40,347 nt of DNA from a bacterium (GTDB lineage Bacteria > Patescibacteriota > Gracilibacteria > Peribacterales > Peribacteraceae). The notes beneath the pieces were generated by a model. That model was not told where the DNA came from. It saw only the letters and a list, made by a program, of their open reading frames with translations, and searched no databases. This document shows, in pieces, positions 7,281-14,535 of the stretch. The position numbers were made by a program, and so were the translations under genes. The first letter of the stretch is position 1. Every line of letters begins with the position of its first letter. Location of the stretch: the NCBI GenBank assembly GCA_029558515.1, contig JAKQEM010000016.1:1-40347 (forward strand). The letters run 5' to 3'.

Positions 7281-8753
7281 ATGAAGAAATACTTCCTGAT
7301 TATTCCGGCGGTTCTCAGCTGCATTGGCGTCGCCTACGCCGGTTCTCTCTCGCCCTCCGCTTCCCCCGCCGCCACAAGTTACACCCTCTCCGACATCTAC
7401 ACCCGCCTCACCACGAACGCGCTGTCCACCGCGGGAAACCATGACTTCACGCCCTCCGGTTCCCCCGCCGCCTCACACTACACCCTCACCCAGGTCTACG
7501 ACGCCATCCCGACGATCACAGCGAATCTGGTGAAGCTTGGCACTGCCTACCTCGGTGTTGAAGGGACGCTCACGCCGGACGGAGGCACCGCCACTACGGC
7601 TGCGGTCTTCACCGGCTCCACGGCACATCTGACCGCCGACTGGACGCTCGACACCGGCACGCTCACGCTCGCATGCGTCACTTCCATCTTCGATGGGACG
7701 GCGAACAAAGTTCCCGATACGTACGATGGCGCGGGCGACGGGACCAACCGCTTCTGCATGACGGACAGCGGGGATGCCGCCGCGGGCGACCTCGTCTCGG
7801 GGAAGATCGCTTGGGTGGATGGCAGCGAAATCACTGGTTCCATGACCAACGTCGGTGCGCAGACCATCACGCCGACAACGAGCGACACAACGATTACCGC
7901 CGGCTACCACTCCGGCGCGGGCTACTGCGCGGGAGACGCAGACTTAATTACAGCTAACATCAAATCAGGAATTAACATCTTTGGAGTTGCAGGCGATAGC
8001 AATGTTGTTGACACAAGCTCAGGAGATGCAACCGCAGGCAACATTCTTGCAACCAAAAAAGCTTGGGTTGATGGAACAGAACTCACAGGAACAATGCCAA
8101 CTCCAACATTATCTTTTGCCAATGATACTGTAAATGCAGGATATTATTCTGCTACAACATTATCAGCCATAGACACAGATTTAGCAGTAGGAAATATTAA
8201 AAGCGGAACCACAATCTTTGGAGTAGAGGGAACATATGTGGGTTCTTATGGAATTCCTAAAACTGAACAAACTACTTCTTATATAGATTATGATGACGGC
8301 TATTATGAAAAAGGAGCTCCTAATTCTGGAGATCGTTATACTGACAATGGAGATGGTACCATTACTGATAATGCTACAGGTTTAGAATGGGTAAAATCTG
8401 GTTATGCTGATACAGACACAACACCCGCTACAACGTATACTGCTGATGGTTCCTGGAGAAAATATACTTGGAATAATGCTTTGTTATATGCAGAGCGCTT
8501 AGATTATGCCGGCCATACTGATTGGCGATTACCTAATGTCAAAGAAATACAATCTATAACAAATTATGAAGTATATAATCCGGCAATTAATACAACTTAT
8601 TTTACAAATACCAGTTCTGATTATTATTTTTCTAGCACTACAGCTGTTAATGGTACAGGGTATGCATGGTGTACTAATTATTTTAATGGAAGCATTGCTA
8701 TTAATGACAAGACAGCTGCTTTTTATGTGCGTCCTGTTCGGGGTGGGCAATAA
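7281..8753 (+). CDS. Secreted DUF1566 (Lcl C-terminal) protein, compositionally chimeric
   Basis: 490 residues. A signal peptide starts at MKKYFLIIPAVLSC. Next come two copies of a (S/A)xSPAA(T/S)xYTL module (about 27-75), then repeats of the type SGDAxAGxxxxxKxAWVDGxExTGxM (about 165-190 and 245-275) and IKSGxxIFGVxG (twice), as in tail-fibre-like and CPR surface proteins. The C-terminal part is a DUF1566 domain: TDNGDGTITDNATGLEWVKS, GHTDWRLPNVKEIQSI, YYFSSTT..., and terminal YVRPVRGGQ. The first about 220 codons are GC-rich like the neighbours. From about 7942 the bases and codon choice turn strongly AT-rich until just past the stop, although the reading frame and repeat modules continue. 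DUF1566 has a C-type-lectin-like fold and is a reported target of diversity-generating retroelements, but no reverse transcriptase is visible here. The start is fixed by the signal peptide. Confidence 0.8.
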   Translation: MKKYFLIIPAVLSCIGVAYAGSLSPSASPAATSYTLSDIYTRLTTNALSTAGNHDFTPSGSPAASHYTLTQVYDAIPTITANLVKLGTAYLGVEGTLTPDGGTATTAAVFTGSTAHLTADWTLDTGTLTLACVTSIFDGTANKVPDTYDGAGDGTNRFCMTDSGDAAAGDLVSGKIAWVDGSEITGSMTNVGAQTITPTTSDTTITAGYHSGAGYCAGDADLITANIKSGINIFGVAGDSNVVDTSSGDATAGNILATKKAWVDGTELTGTMPTPTLSFANDTVNAGYYSATTLSAIDTDLAVGNIKSGTTIFGVEGTYVGSYGIPKTEQTTSYIDYDDGYYEKGAPNSGDRYTDNGDGTITDNATGLEWVKSGYADTDTTPATTYTADGSWRKYTWNNALLYAERLDYAGHTDWRLPNVKEIQSITNYEVYNPAINTTYFTNTSSDYYFSSTTAVNGTGYAWCTNYFNGSIAINDKTAAFYVRPVRGGQ

Positions 8754-8771
8754 ATTATCATTTAGATAATT
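8753..8771. terminator. Hairpin at the end of the AT-rich block
   Basis: AATTATC (8753-8759) and GATAATT (8765-8771) form a perfect 7-bp stem with loop ATTTA, overlapping the last base of the DUF1566 stop codon. There is no long T tract. It could be a weak terminator, or a hairpin of the sort found just after variable repeats of diversity-generating retroelements. It marks the return to GC-rich DNA. Confidence 0.4.
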
Positions 8772-8802
8772 GAGCAATGTTCTGCACTTGCCACTCTCTG
8801 CC

Positions 8803-10038
8803 ATGAGATCTCTCTCCGCCTCCATCATTCTTCTCCTCCTCTTGGGGTTCCTCCCCCCGGCACCCGCCCTCGCCTCCACGACCGACGGCACCATCGACGC
8901 TTCAAACCGCTACGCGTGGAGCGAGAACGCGGGGTGGATCGACTTCGGGACAACGGAGGGCAACGTCCACATCACCGACTCCGCCCTCACCGGCTACGCT
9001 TGGGGAGAAAACGTGGGATGGATTTCCCTGAACTGCTCGAATGATTCCTCCTGCGGAACGGTGGACTACAAGGTGACGAACAACAACGAAGGGGCGCTCG
9101 GCGGCCATGCCTGGAGCGAGAACCTGGGGTGGATTCAGTTCGCACCGACGAATGGCGGGGTGACCATCGATTCTTCCGGCGTCTTCTCCGGCTACGCCTG
9201 GGGGGAGAATATCGGATGGATCGTCTTCAACTGCAGCAACCAGAGTTCCTGCGCGACAGCCGATTTCAAGGTGAGTACGGACTACCGGCCGACGAGCGCC
9301 AGAACTTCCTCCTCCTCCTCTTCCTCTTTAGCAGAGCAGACAACAGGTGGAGGCGGCCACGGCGGCCGCCGTGGCAGCGAGGAGGGCATGGCAGAGAAGA
9401 TCGCCGCCGCACAGGAGCAGATCCTCGCGAAGCGCGGTTTGACTTCTCCCGCATCACCACCGTCCTCCCCCTCTGTCTTCCGGGACGTCCCTTCCACTTC
9501 CTGGTTTTCTTCCCACGTGCAGGAGCTTGCCACTGCGGGCATCCTCCGCGGCTACAGCTCCCCCAATGGCACTCCCACGGGGCTCTTTGGTCCCGCCGAT
9601 CCCGTCACCTATGCCGAGATCACTGCGATCGCCTTCCGCGTCCTTAGGGAAGACCATGAAACCTCCGCGCTCGTACCAAAGAACCGCTCCGCTCGGGGCA
9701 CCTGGGCCTCCGGCATCATCGAAGCTGCCGAGGAGCGCGGTGTCCCCGTGCTCACGACCGCTCTCAATGTCCACACTCCCGCCACCCGCGCAGAGGTGAT
9801 CGCCATCCTCCTCCACCTCCTGCCCCTCGCTTCCTCCTCCGGGGAGAATCCCTACACCGATCTTCCCGCCGATCATCCCTACCGCGATATCCTTCTGCAG
9901 GCAACGTCCCTTGGGATCCTGCAGGGAGACACCTCTCCCGACGGCACGCTGCTCCATACCCTCCGCCCCGATGATCCCATCAACCGCGCGGAAGCCGCGA
10001 AGATCATTTCTCTGCTCCTTGAGTTGCGACAGCAGTGA
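8803..10038 (+). CDS. Secreted YAWSENxGWI-repeat protein with C-terminal SLH domains
   Basis: 411 residues. Signal peptide MRSLSASIILLLLLGFLPPA... (about 1-26). Four short repeats follow: YAWSENAGWIDFG, YAWGENVGWISLNC, HAWSENLGWIQFA and YAWGENIGWIVFNC (about 35-140), the second and fourth followed by paired cysteines (NCSND/QSSC). A Ser/Gly-rich linker with GGHGGRRGSEEGMAEKIAAAQEQ leads to SLH repeats (FRDVPSTSWFSSHVQEL..., VTYAEITAIAFRVL, YTDLPADHPYRDILLQ...LRPDDPINRAEAAKII). The 3' part from 9361 is near-identical in DNA to 11663-12324 of the next gene. The start at 8803 is chosen for the signal peptide; the TTG at 8770 is less likely. Role: probable surface-anchored structural or adhesive protein. 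Confidence 0.75.
   Translation: MRSLSASIILLLLLGFLPPAPALASTTDGTIDASNRYAWSENAGWIDFGTTEGNVHITDSALTGYAWGENVGWISLNCSNDSSCGTVDYKVTNNNEGALGGHAWSENLGWIQFAPTNGGVTIDSSGVFSGYAWGENIGWIVFNCSNQSSCATADFKVSTDYRPTSARTSSSSSSSLAEQTTGGGGHGGRRGSEEGMAEKIAAAQEQILAKRGLTSPASPPSSPSVFRDVPSTSWFSSHVQELATAGILRGYSSPNGTPTGLFGPADPVTYAEITAIAFRVLREDHETSALVPKNRSARGTWASGIIEAAEERGVPVLTTALNVHTPATRAEVIAILLHLLPLASSSGENPYTDLPADHPYRDILLQATSLGILQGDTSPDGTLLHTLRPDDPINRAEAAKIISLLLELRQQ
9361..10019 (+). repeat. Long direct repeat, copy A (SLH-coding)
   Basis: Nearly identical to 11663-12324. It is offset by 2302 bases at the start and 2305 bases from about 9481 onwards, with a divergent patch around 9440-9480 between linker and first SLH repeat. 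Both copies are coding and in the same orientation. This points to recent duplication or gene conversion. Confidence 0.85.
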
Positions 10039-10114
10039 TGACAGGGAGACCGGAGCGGCACCGTCGCCTCCCGGCATCCATTCCCCCGAAATTCCGTTGC
10101 GCCGGCGGCGCGCA

Positions 10115-10144
10115 TTGAGCTTCAAAGGTCAGCGGCGATATACT
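10115..10144 (+). promoter_or_regulatory. Promoter of the dockerin/SLH gene
   Basis: TTGAGC (10115-10120), an 18-nt spacer, and TATACT (10139-10144), which ends 6 nt before the ATG at 10151. The mRNA would start at or next to the start codon. Confidence 0.5.
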
Positions 10145-10150
10145 CAATCC

Positions 10151-12340
10151 ATGAGGTCTTCCCGATCTATCGAACGAGGAAAGGTCGTTCGAATGCCTAC
10201 GTTGAGATCAATCGCAAGAATGAGCCTCATTGTTGCCTTTTTCTTTTTCCAAACGTCCACCGCGGAAGCTGCAAGTATTGCAGGGCGTCATATTTTCTAT
10301 AACCAGTGTTATTTCGACGGAAACGACGCAGCCGCGAATGCCAACGACGACAATGCGATTGCACCGGATAAGATTGCGCATGTATATGGCACGCAAGCAA
10401 CCTTCGCCAACTACACCAGCTACAGCCGCGGCATCAACGGGATCATGGTGGATGTGAGCGATGCGACTGATCCAGCATCCATCACAGCGGCGGATTTCGG
10501 TTTCCGAATAGGCAACGCACACTCGCTCGCAACATGGACGGGTGCGACAGCTCCGACCTCCGTCACGGTGCGCTTAGGTGCAGGCACAGCCGGCAGCGAC
10601 CGTGTCACCATCATCTGGGCGAATAATGTCATCCAGAAGCAATGGCTGGAAGTGACGGTAAAAGCGACGGCGAACACGGGGCTGGCAACGGACGACGTGT
10701 TCTACTTCGGGAATGCCATCGGTGAAACAGGCAATAGCATCGTGGATGCCATCGTCGATGCCACGGATAGTTATGGTGCAAGGAATAATCCTCACAATTT
10801 TCTGGACCCAGCCACCATTACCGATGCATATGACTTCAATCGCGATCGCTTCGTCACAGTCACCGACGAGCTCTATGCTCAAAACAATGCAACCAACACA
10901 GGCTCAGCATTGAAACTCATCTTCGACCTCGTGGCTCCCGTCATCACCTCCCTCTCTTCTGACACGCCAGATGGATCCTACGGAGAAGGCTCGATCGTCG
11001 ACATCGATATTACATTCAGTGAAACTATCAATTCTGATGGAGACATCACCCTGACAATTGAAACGGGTTCCACCGATCACACCTGTACTCTGGCAATAGC
11101 TGACGGCAACCGGGGAACATGCTCCTACGTTGTGGAAGCGGGCGATGAATCGCCCGATCTGGATGTGACGTCCGTCTCGGGAACCATTTCAGACTTGGCG
11201 GGGAACGTACTCGTCAACTTCGTCCCGGAAACCGGCCTTGCTGCGAATGAAGCGATTGTGATCGATACGACAAGACCGACCATTGCTTCGTTCTCTCCCG
11301 CCGATGGCGCCGATGCTGCAGTGACGGACAATCTCATGATCACATTTGACGAGCCAGTCGGAAAGACAGGGACAGGGTACGTCACCATCTACAAATCCTC
11401 CGATGATTCCATCGTGGAGCAGATCAGTACCGCAACCGGAGCCGTGACGGGATCGGGAACAACAACGATCACGATCAATCCGACGGTTACGCTCAGCTAC
11501 AGCACCGCCTACTACATAAAGATCGATGCCAACGCATTCCCGGACAACGCGGGAAATTTCTCCGTGGGCATCAGTGACAATACGACCTGGAACTTCACGA
11601 CGGAAGACGAACCGGAAACCACAGTGACACCGGTTCCCTCCTCAGGAACGACTCCGAGCGGAGGCGGTCGCCGTGGCAGCGAGGAGGGCATGGCAGAGAA
11701 GATCGCCGCCGCACAGGAGCAGATCCTCGCGAAGCGCGGCCTCAGCACTTCCTCCCCCTCAACCTGCACCGGATCTTCTCGCTTCCGGGATGTTCCTTCC
11801 ACCGCCTGGTTCGCGTGTCCGGTCCATTCCCTCGCAGATGCAGGCATCCTCCGCGGCTACAGCTCCCCCAATGGCACCCCCACGGGTCTCTTCGGCCCCG
11901 CCGATCCCGTCACCTACGCCGAGATCCTCGCAATCGCCTTCCGCGTCCTTAGGGAAGACCATGAAACCTCCGCGCTCGTACCAAAGAACCGCTCGGCCCG
12001 CGGCACCTGGGCCTCCGGCATCATCGAGGCTGCCGAGGAGCGCGGTGTCCCCGTGCTCACGACCGCTCTCAATGTCCACACTCCCGCCACCCGCGCAGAG
12101 GTGATCGCCATCCTCCTCCACCTCCTGCCCCTCGCTTCCTCCTCCGGGGAGAATTCCTTCACCGATCTCCCCGCCGATCATCCCTACCGCGATATCCTTC
12201 TGCAGGCAACGTCCCTTGGGATCCTGCAGGGAGACACCGCTCCCGACGGCACGCTGCTCCATACCCTCCGCCCCGATGATCCCATCAACCGTGCGGAAGC
12301 CGCGAAGATCATTTCTCTGCTCCTCACGTCGCTACGGTAA
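10151..12340 (+). CDS. Secreted dockerin-like / Ig-like / SLH multidomain protein
   Basis: 729 residues. A signal segment (about 24-40) is followed by a region (about 41-260) that strongly resembles extracellular proteins of Planctomycetes: FYNQCYFDGNDAAANANDD, NYTSYSRGINGIMVDV, SVTVRLGAGTAGSDRVTIIW, VFYFGNAIGETGNS, ARNNPHNFLDP, and the dockerin-like Ca-binding loop YDFNRDRFVTVTDE. Two bacterial Ig-like domains follow. The first begins at VAPVITSLSSDTPDG. The second is SbsA/Big_5-like, beginning TRPTIASFSPADGA and ending NTTWNFTTED. The C-terminal 220 residues are the linker plus SLH repeats shared with the previous gene. Cell-surface location is inferred from SLH. The ATG at 10151 is set by a promoter whose -10 box is 6 nt upstream. 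The N-terminal similarity to planctomycete proteins suggests domain transfer. Confidence 0.75.
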   Translation: MRSSRSIERGKVVRMPTLRSIARMSLIVAFFFFQTSTAEAASIAGRHIFYNQCYFDGNDAAANANDDNAIAPDKIAHVYGTQATFANYTSYSRGINGIMVDVSDATDPASITAADFGFRIGNAHSLATWTGATAPTSVTVRLGAGTAGSDRVTIIWANNVIQKQWLEVTVKATANTGLATDDVFYFGNAIGETGNSIVDAIVDATDSYGARNNPHNFLDPATITDAYDFNRDRFVTVTDELYAQNNATNTGSALKLIFDLVAPVITSLSSDTPDGSYGEGSIVDIDITFSETINSDGDITLTIETGSTDHTCTLAIADGNRGTCSYVVEAGDESPDLDVTSVSGTISDLAGNVLVNFVPETGLAANEAIVIDTTRPTIASFSPADGADAAVTDNLMITFDEPVGKTGTGYVTIYKSSDDSIVEQISTATGAVTGSGTTTITINPTVTLSYSTAYYIKIDANAFPDNAGNFSVGISDNTTWNFTTEDEPETTVTPVPSSGTTPSGGGRRGSEEGMAEKIAAAQEQILAKRGLSTSSPSTCTGSSRFRDVPSTAWFACPVHSLADAGILRGYSSPNGTPTGLFGPADPVTYAEILAIAFRVLREDHETSALVPKNRSARGTWASGIIEAAEERGVPVLTTALNVHTPATRAEVIAILLHLLPLASSSGENSFTDLPADHPYRDILLQATSLGILQGDTAPDGTLLHTLRPDDPINRAEAAKIISLLLTSLR
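11663..12324 (+). repeat. Long direct repeat, copy B (SLH-coding)
   Basis: Partner of 9361-10019. It encodes the GRRGSEEGMAEKIAAAQEQ linker and the SLH repeats at the C-terminus of the dockerin-like protein. Most differences are synonymous. Confidence 0.85.
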
Positions 12341-12348
12341 GGAAGGTA

Positions 12349-12365
12349 CAGGGCGTATTGCCCTG
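12349..12365. terminator. Short hairpin between convergent genes
   Basis: CAGGGC (12349-12354) and GCCCTG (12360-12365) with a 5-nt loop, 8 nt after the SLH gene stop and shortly before the convergent pyrF stop. No T tract. A possible bidirectional terminator. Confidence 0.35.
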
Positions 12366-12370
12366 CGGAG

Positions 12371-12414
12371 GAGGGATTCGGGATTCGATTTCTAGTGTGA
12401 AGTGGTGGCCGTGC
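12371..12414. repeat. GGGATTC heptamer words overlapping the pyrF 3' end
   Basis: GGGATTC units at 12373-12388 run into the pyrF stop codon (TAG on the minus strand at 12394-12392). The stretch 12379-12414 is the second copy of the 36-nt sequence found at 7054-7089. Confidence 0.7.
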
Positions 12415-13240
12415 GCAATTCCTCCGCCATCTTCGCAGCAGCTTTCTCCGCCGCCGCCCGCCAGTCTTTGCTCTTGCTTGCGTAGATGATCCCGCGGCTG
12501 CTATTGACGATCGCGCCCGTGCCGTCCGGGAGGAACCCCCGCTTTGCGTCTGCCGCCGTACCCCCCTGCGCGCCGTACCCCGGTATGAGGAACGGAATGT
12601 GCGGCATGAGGGTGCGCAGGTACGTCATCTCTTCCGGATACGTCGCGCCGACGACGGCACCGACGCAGGAGAGGTGCGTCTTCGGTCCGATACAGTGCAT
12701 TCCCCAGCTTTCGACGAGTTGTGCCATGTGCTCATGCACCACTTCATCGCCGACGGGCAGATCCTGCAGCTCGCCGGAACTCGCGTTGCTCGTCTTCACC
12801 AGCACGAAGATTCCTTTGTCGTTTTGCATCGCACGGTCGATGAACGGTTGTATGCCGTCCGAACCGAGGTAGGGGCTCACGGTGAGCGCGTCGACGGGGG
12901 AATCGGGGGAGAGGTATGCATCGGCATAGGCTTCGCAGGTACTGCCGATGTCATTGCGTTTGCCGTCCGCGATGACGAGGAGATTGTTTTCTTTTGCGTA
13001 CGCGCAGATCTCCCAGAAGACTTTCATCCCTTCCCATCCCAGCAGTTCGAAGTACGCCAGTTGCGGCTTCACGGCAGCCGCCACTTCTTTCGTCGCATCG
13101 ATGATGCCTTCGCAAAAAGCTTGTACCCCTTTTATGTCGCGGCTGATGCCGTCCGGAAGTTTGCCGACGGAGGGATCGAGACCGACGCAGACGGGGGACT
13201 TCTCTTTGGTTGCGGCAGTGAGGGCGTCGGCGAAGTGCAT
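12392..13240 (-). CDS. pyrF: Orotidine 5'-phosphate decarboxylase
   Basis: PyrF decarboxylates OMP to UMP, the last step of de novo pyrimidine synthesis. The 282-residue protein shows CVGLDPSVGKLP (about 18-29), the catalytic ADGKRNDIGST (Asp92, Lys94, Asp97), SPYLGSDGIQPF, and the phosphate-binding FLIPGYGAQGGT. This layout (DGKRNDIG rather than DLKFHDI) is the longer type-2 PyrF. The ATG at 13240 is chosen because the family begins at this MHFADAL segment and because TATGAT lies 6 nt upstream. The final residues and stop lie in a repeated 36-nt sequence also present at 7054-7089. No other pyr genes are nearby. Confidence 0.92.
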   Translation of the reverse strand: MHFADALTAATKEKSPVCVGLDPSVGKLPDGISRDIKGVQAFCEGIIDATKEVAAAVKPQLAYFELLGWEGMKVFWEICAYAKENNLLVIADGKRNDIGSTCEAYADAYLSPDSPVDALTVSPYLGSDGIQPFIDRAMQNDKGIFVLVKTSNASSGELQDLPVGDEVVHEHMAQLVESWGMHCIGPKTHLSCVGAVVGATYPEEMTYLRTLMPHIPFLIPGYGAQGGTAADAKRGFLPDGTGAIVNSSRGIIYASKSKDWRAAAEKAAAKMAEELRTATTSH

Positions 13241-13246
13241 GCGACG

Positions 13247-13252
13247 ATCATA
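13247..13252 (-). promoter_or_regulatory. Candidate -10 box for pyrF
   Basis: TATGAT on the minus strand, 6 nt before the ATG at 13240. It fits a leaderless start. Confidence 0.45.
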
Positions 13253-13289
13253 GCTCAGTCTGTGCTTCGATGCATACGGAGCGAAACAG

Positions 13290-13556
13290 TTGTCGTTGTT
13301 GCCATGGTCAATAGGCAAGTGTGATGGCAAATTTGCCGATCTTTTTCGTGCAATTGATGAGGCAGAGGGAGAGCATCTCGGGTCGGCTCATTTTGAAGAG
13401 GAGCTCTGGGATGCATATAACGCAGAGATGGTGGGAGAGATTACCGACCTGCGAGGCAACCCCGTCGCTGCCACCACGGGGGTACTGGCGTACTTCGCGG
13501 ACCATGTCATTGATCAGGAAGATGTGGAAACATTCCTGCCGTTGCGGTTTGTGTGA
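13290..13556 (+). CDS. Small acidic hypothetical protein
   Basis: An 88-residue frame rich in Asp/Glu (for example RAIDEAEGEHLG and HFEEELWDAYNAEMV), with no recognised domain. This frame looks more protein-like than the overlapping frames, which are Arg/Ser/Trp-rich. Only TTG codons (13290, 13296, 13299) are available as starts and no clear promoter is seen, so the gene may be 5'-truncated or may start elsewhere. It is divergent from pyrF and ends 4 nt before the convergent gene 13561-14196. Confidence 0.4.
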   Translation: MSLLPWSIGKCDGKFADLFRAIDEAEGEHLGSAHFEEELWDAYNAEMVGEITDLRGNPVAATTGVLAYFADHVIDQEDVETFLPLRFV

Positions 13557-13560
13557 GGGA

Positions 13561-14196
13561 TCACCGATTACTGAGGTCTCGTAGCGCCTGCGCAGTCTGC
13601 CATCGTTGTACCAGAATACGTCGTGTAGGTTCCGGCAGACCGTGTTCTTTGGCTGCCAGAATTTGCCTGCCAAGTGCGTGGAATTCGTGCGGCTGCGCAT
13701 CGTATTGCGCGACGGTCATGTGTCGTGCATCGACGGTGGATACAGGCGCTAAGCCATATTCTTGATGGTACGCCGCATGATCGGCTTCCTCCACCTCCGC
13801 CAGGAAGGCAATGTCGGGAGGCGTCCCTATCATGGCCACAGCTCCATCACTCCTTTTGGCTCCGATCAGTTCCTCAAACGAAAATACCGCGAACTGCTGC
13901 AAGCACACCGGGGATGACACGATGTACCGTTGCGCGGGGAGATAGGCTCCCAGCTTGTGTACGTGATCTCTTGGGGCGTCCCTCAGCAGCAGGAAGGGTG
14001 GTGGCTGATACTTCGGCAATGTGGTACGCACCTGCTTCCGCACGTACTGCATGCCACGCAAAATATGCGTAATGAGGAGAGCAACCCGCTCGGGATGTTC
14101 TCCGCCACACCAGCGTTCTCTTTGCATCCATTGCGTCCACTGCTCCACAGTCCACTGCCCCTGCGGATCAGGAGCGATGCCGGTCGGTCTATTCAT
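13561..14196 (-). CDS. Hypothetical protein, 211 residues
   Basis: Not recognised. The sequence is soluble, without signal peptide or membrane segment. Features are a Trp-rich N-terminus (QWTVEQWTQWMQRERW), a central RYIVSSPVCLQQFAVFSFEEL, and a His-rich C-terminal half (EADHAAYHQEYGL, ARHMTVAQYDAQPHEFHALG) that could hold a metal or active site. The start is the ATG at 14196, preceded by an unusually AT-rich stretch with a GTTAT-TTTT-ATAAC hairpin (14200-14213). It lies in a block of unknown genes between pyrF and comM. Confidence 0.6.
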   Translation of the reverse strand: MNRPTGIAPDPQGQWTVEQWTQWMQRERWCGGEHPERVALLITHILRGMQYVRKQVRTTLPKYQPPPFLLLRDAPRDHVHKLGAYLPAQRYIVSSPVCLQQFAVFSFEELIGAKRSDGAVAMIGTPPDIAFLAEVEEADHAAYHQEYGLAPVSTVDARHMTVAQYDAQPHEFHALGRQILAAKEHGLPEPTRRILVQRWQTAQALRDLSNR

Positions 14197-14199
14197 AGT

Positions 14200-14213
14200 G
14201 TTATTTTTATAAC
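14200..14213. promoter_or_regulatory. AT-rich inverted repeat at the start of 13561-14196
   Basis: GTTAT (14200-14204), TTTT loop, ATAAC (14209-14213), only 4 nt upstream of the ATG and followed by a run of A/T. It could be an operator or part of the promoter. The remainder of the gap to 14361 shows nothing further except the -10 box below. Confidence 0.35.
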
Positions 14214-14346
14214 ATTATTTATTATTTTGGTCAATACCTGTGCAACTCGAAACACCCCAATTCTTACTGAGCCGAAGGCCTGATCTGATCTAAAGCACGA
14301 TGAAAATTGTCCTCGCAATTTCCTTCCTCCACCGAACAATGCGAGA

Positions 14347-14352
14347 TACAAT
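14347..14352 (+). promoter_or_regulatory. Candidate -10 box for the small gene at 14362
   Basis: TACAAT, 9 nt before the ATG at 14362. Confidence 0.45.
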
Positions 14353-14361
14353 GCAAAGCCA

Positions 14362-14535
14362 ATGGCACAGAAGCGTACCACCTTCCGGCGCAAGCGATCA
14401 GACACCCTCTTGGGGACGATCGAAAAGAAGTATGGAAAGGACTTTGCCGTCCGCTCAGACGCGAAGCTGGGCAAGTATCTGAAGCAGAATGGGTACAATT
14501 CCCTGTACCAATTGCTGTACAATGAGTCCCGATGA
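14362..14535 (+). CDS. Small basic protein, candidate antitoxin partner
   Basis: A 57-residue, strongly basic protein (starts MAQKRTTFRRKRSDTLLGTI, then a KKYGKDFAVRSDAKLGKYLK segment). A similar RRKRSDT...GTIEKKYG...VRSD pattern is, as I recall, seen in other small bacterial proteins of unknown function. Evidence that it is real: a consistent codon pattern, TACAAT 9 nt upstream, and a 14-nt overlap with the next gene, whose ATG (14522) lies inside its last codons. The arrangement of a small upstream gene overlapping a HEPN-like gene resembles toxin-antitoxin operons. The function is inferred from this context only. Confidence 0.6.
   Translation: MAQKRTTFRRKRSDTLLGTIEKKYGKDFAVRSDAKLGKYLKQNGYNSLYQLLYNESR

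Noticed and set aside
13308-13700. Minus-strand open frame overlapping 13290-13556
   Set aside because: It overlaps the 3' end of the better supported gene 13561-14196, and the plus frame has more protein-like composition.
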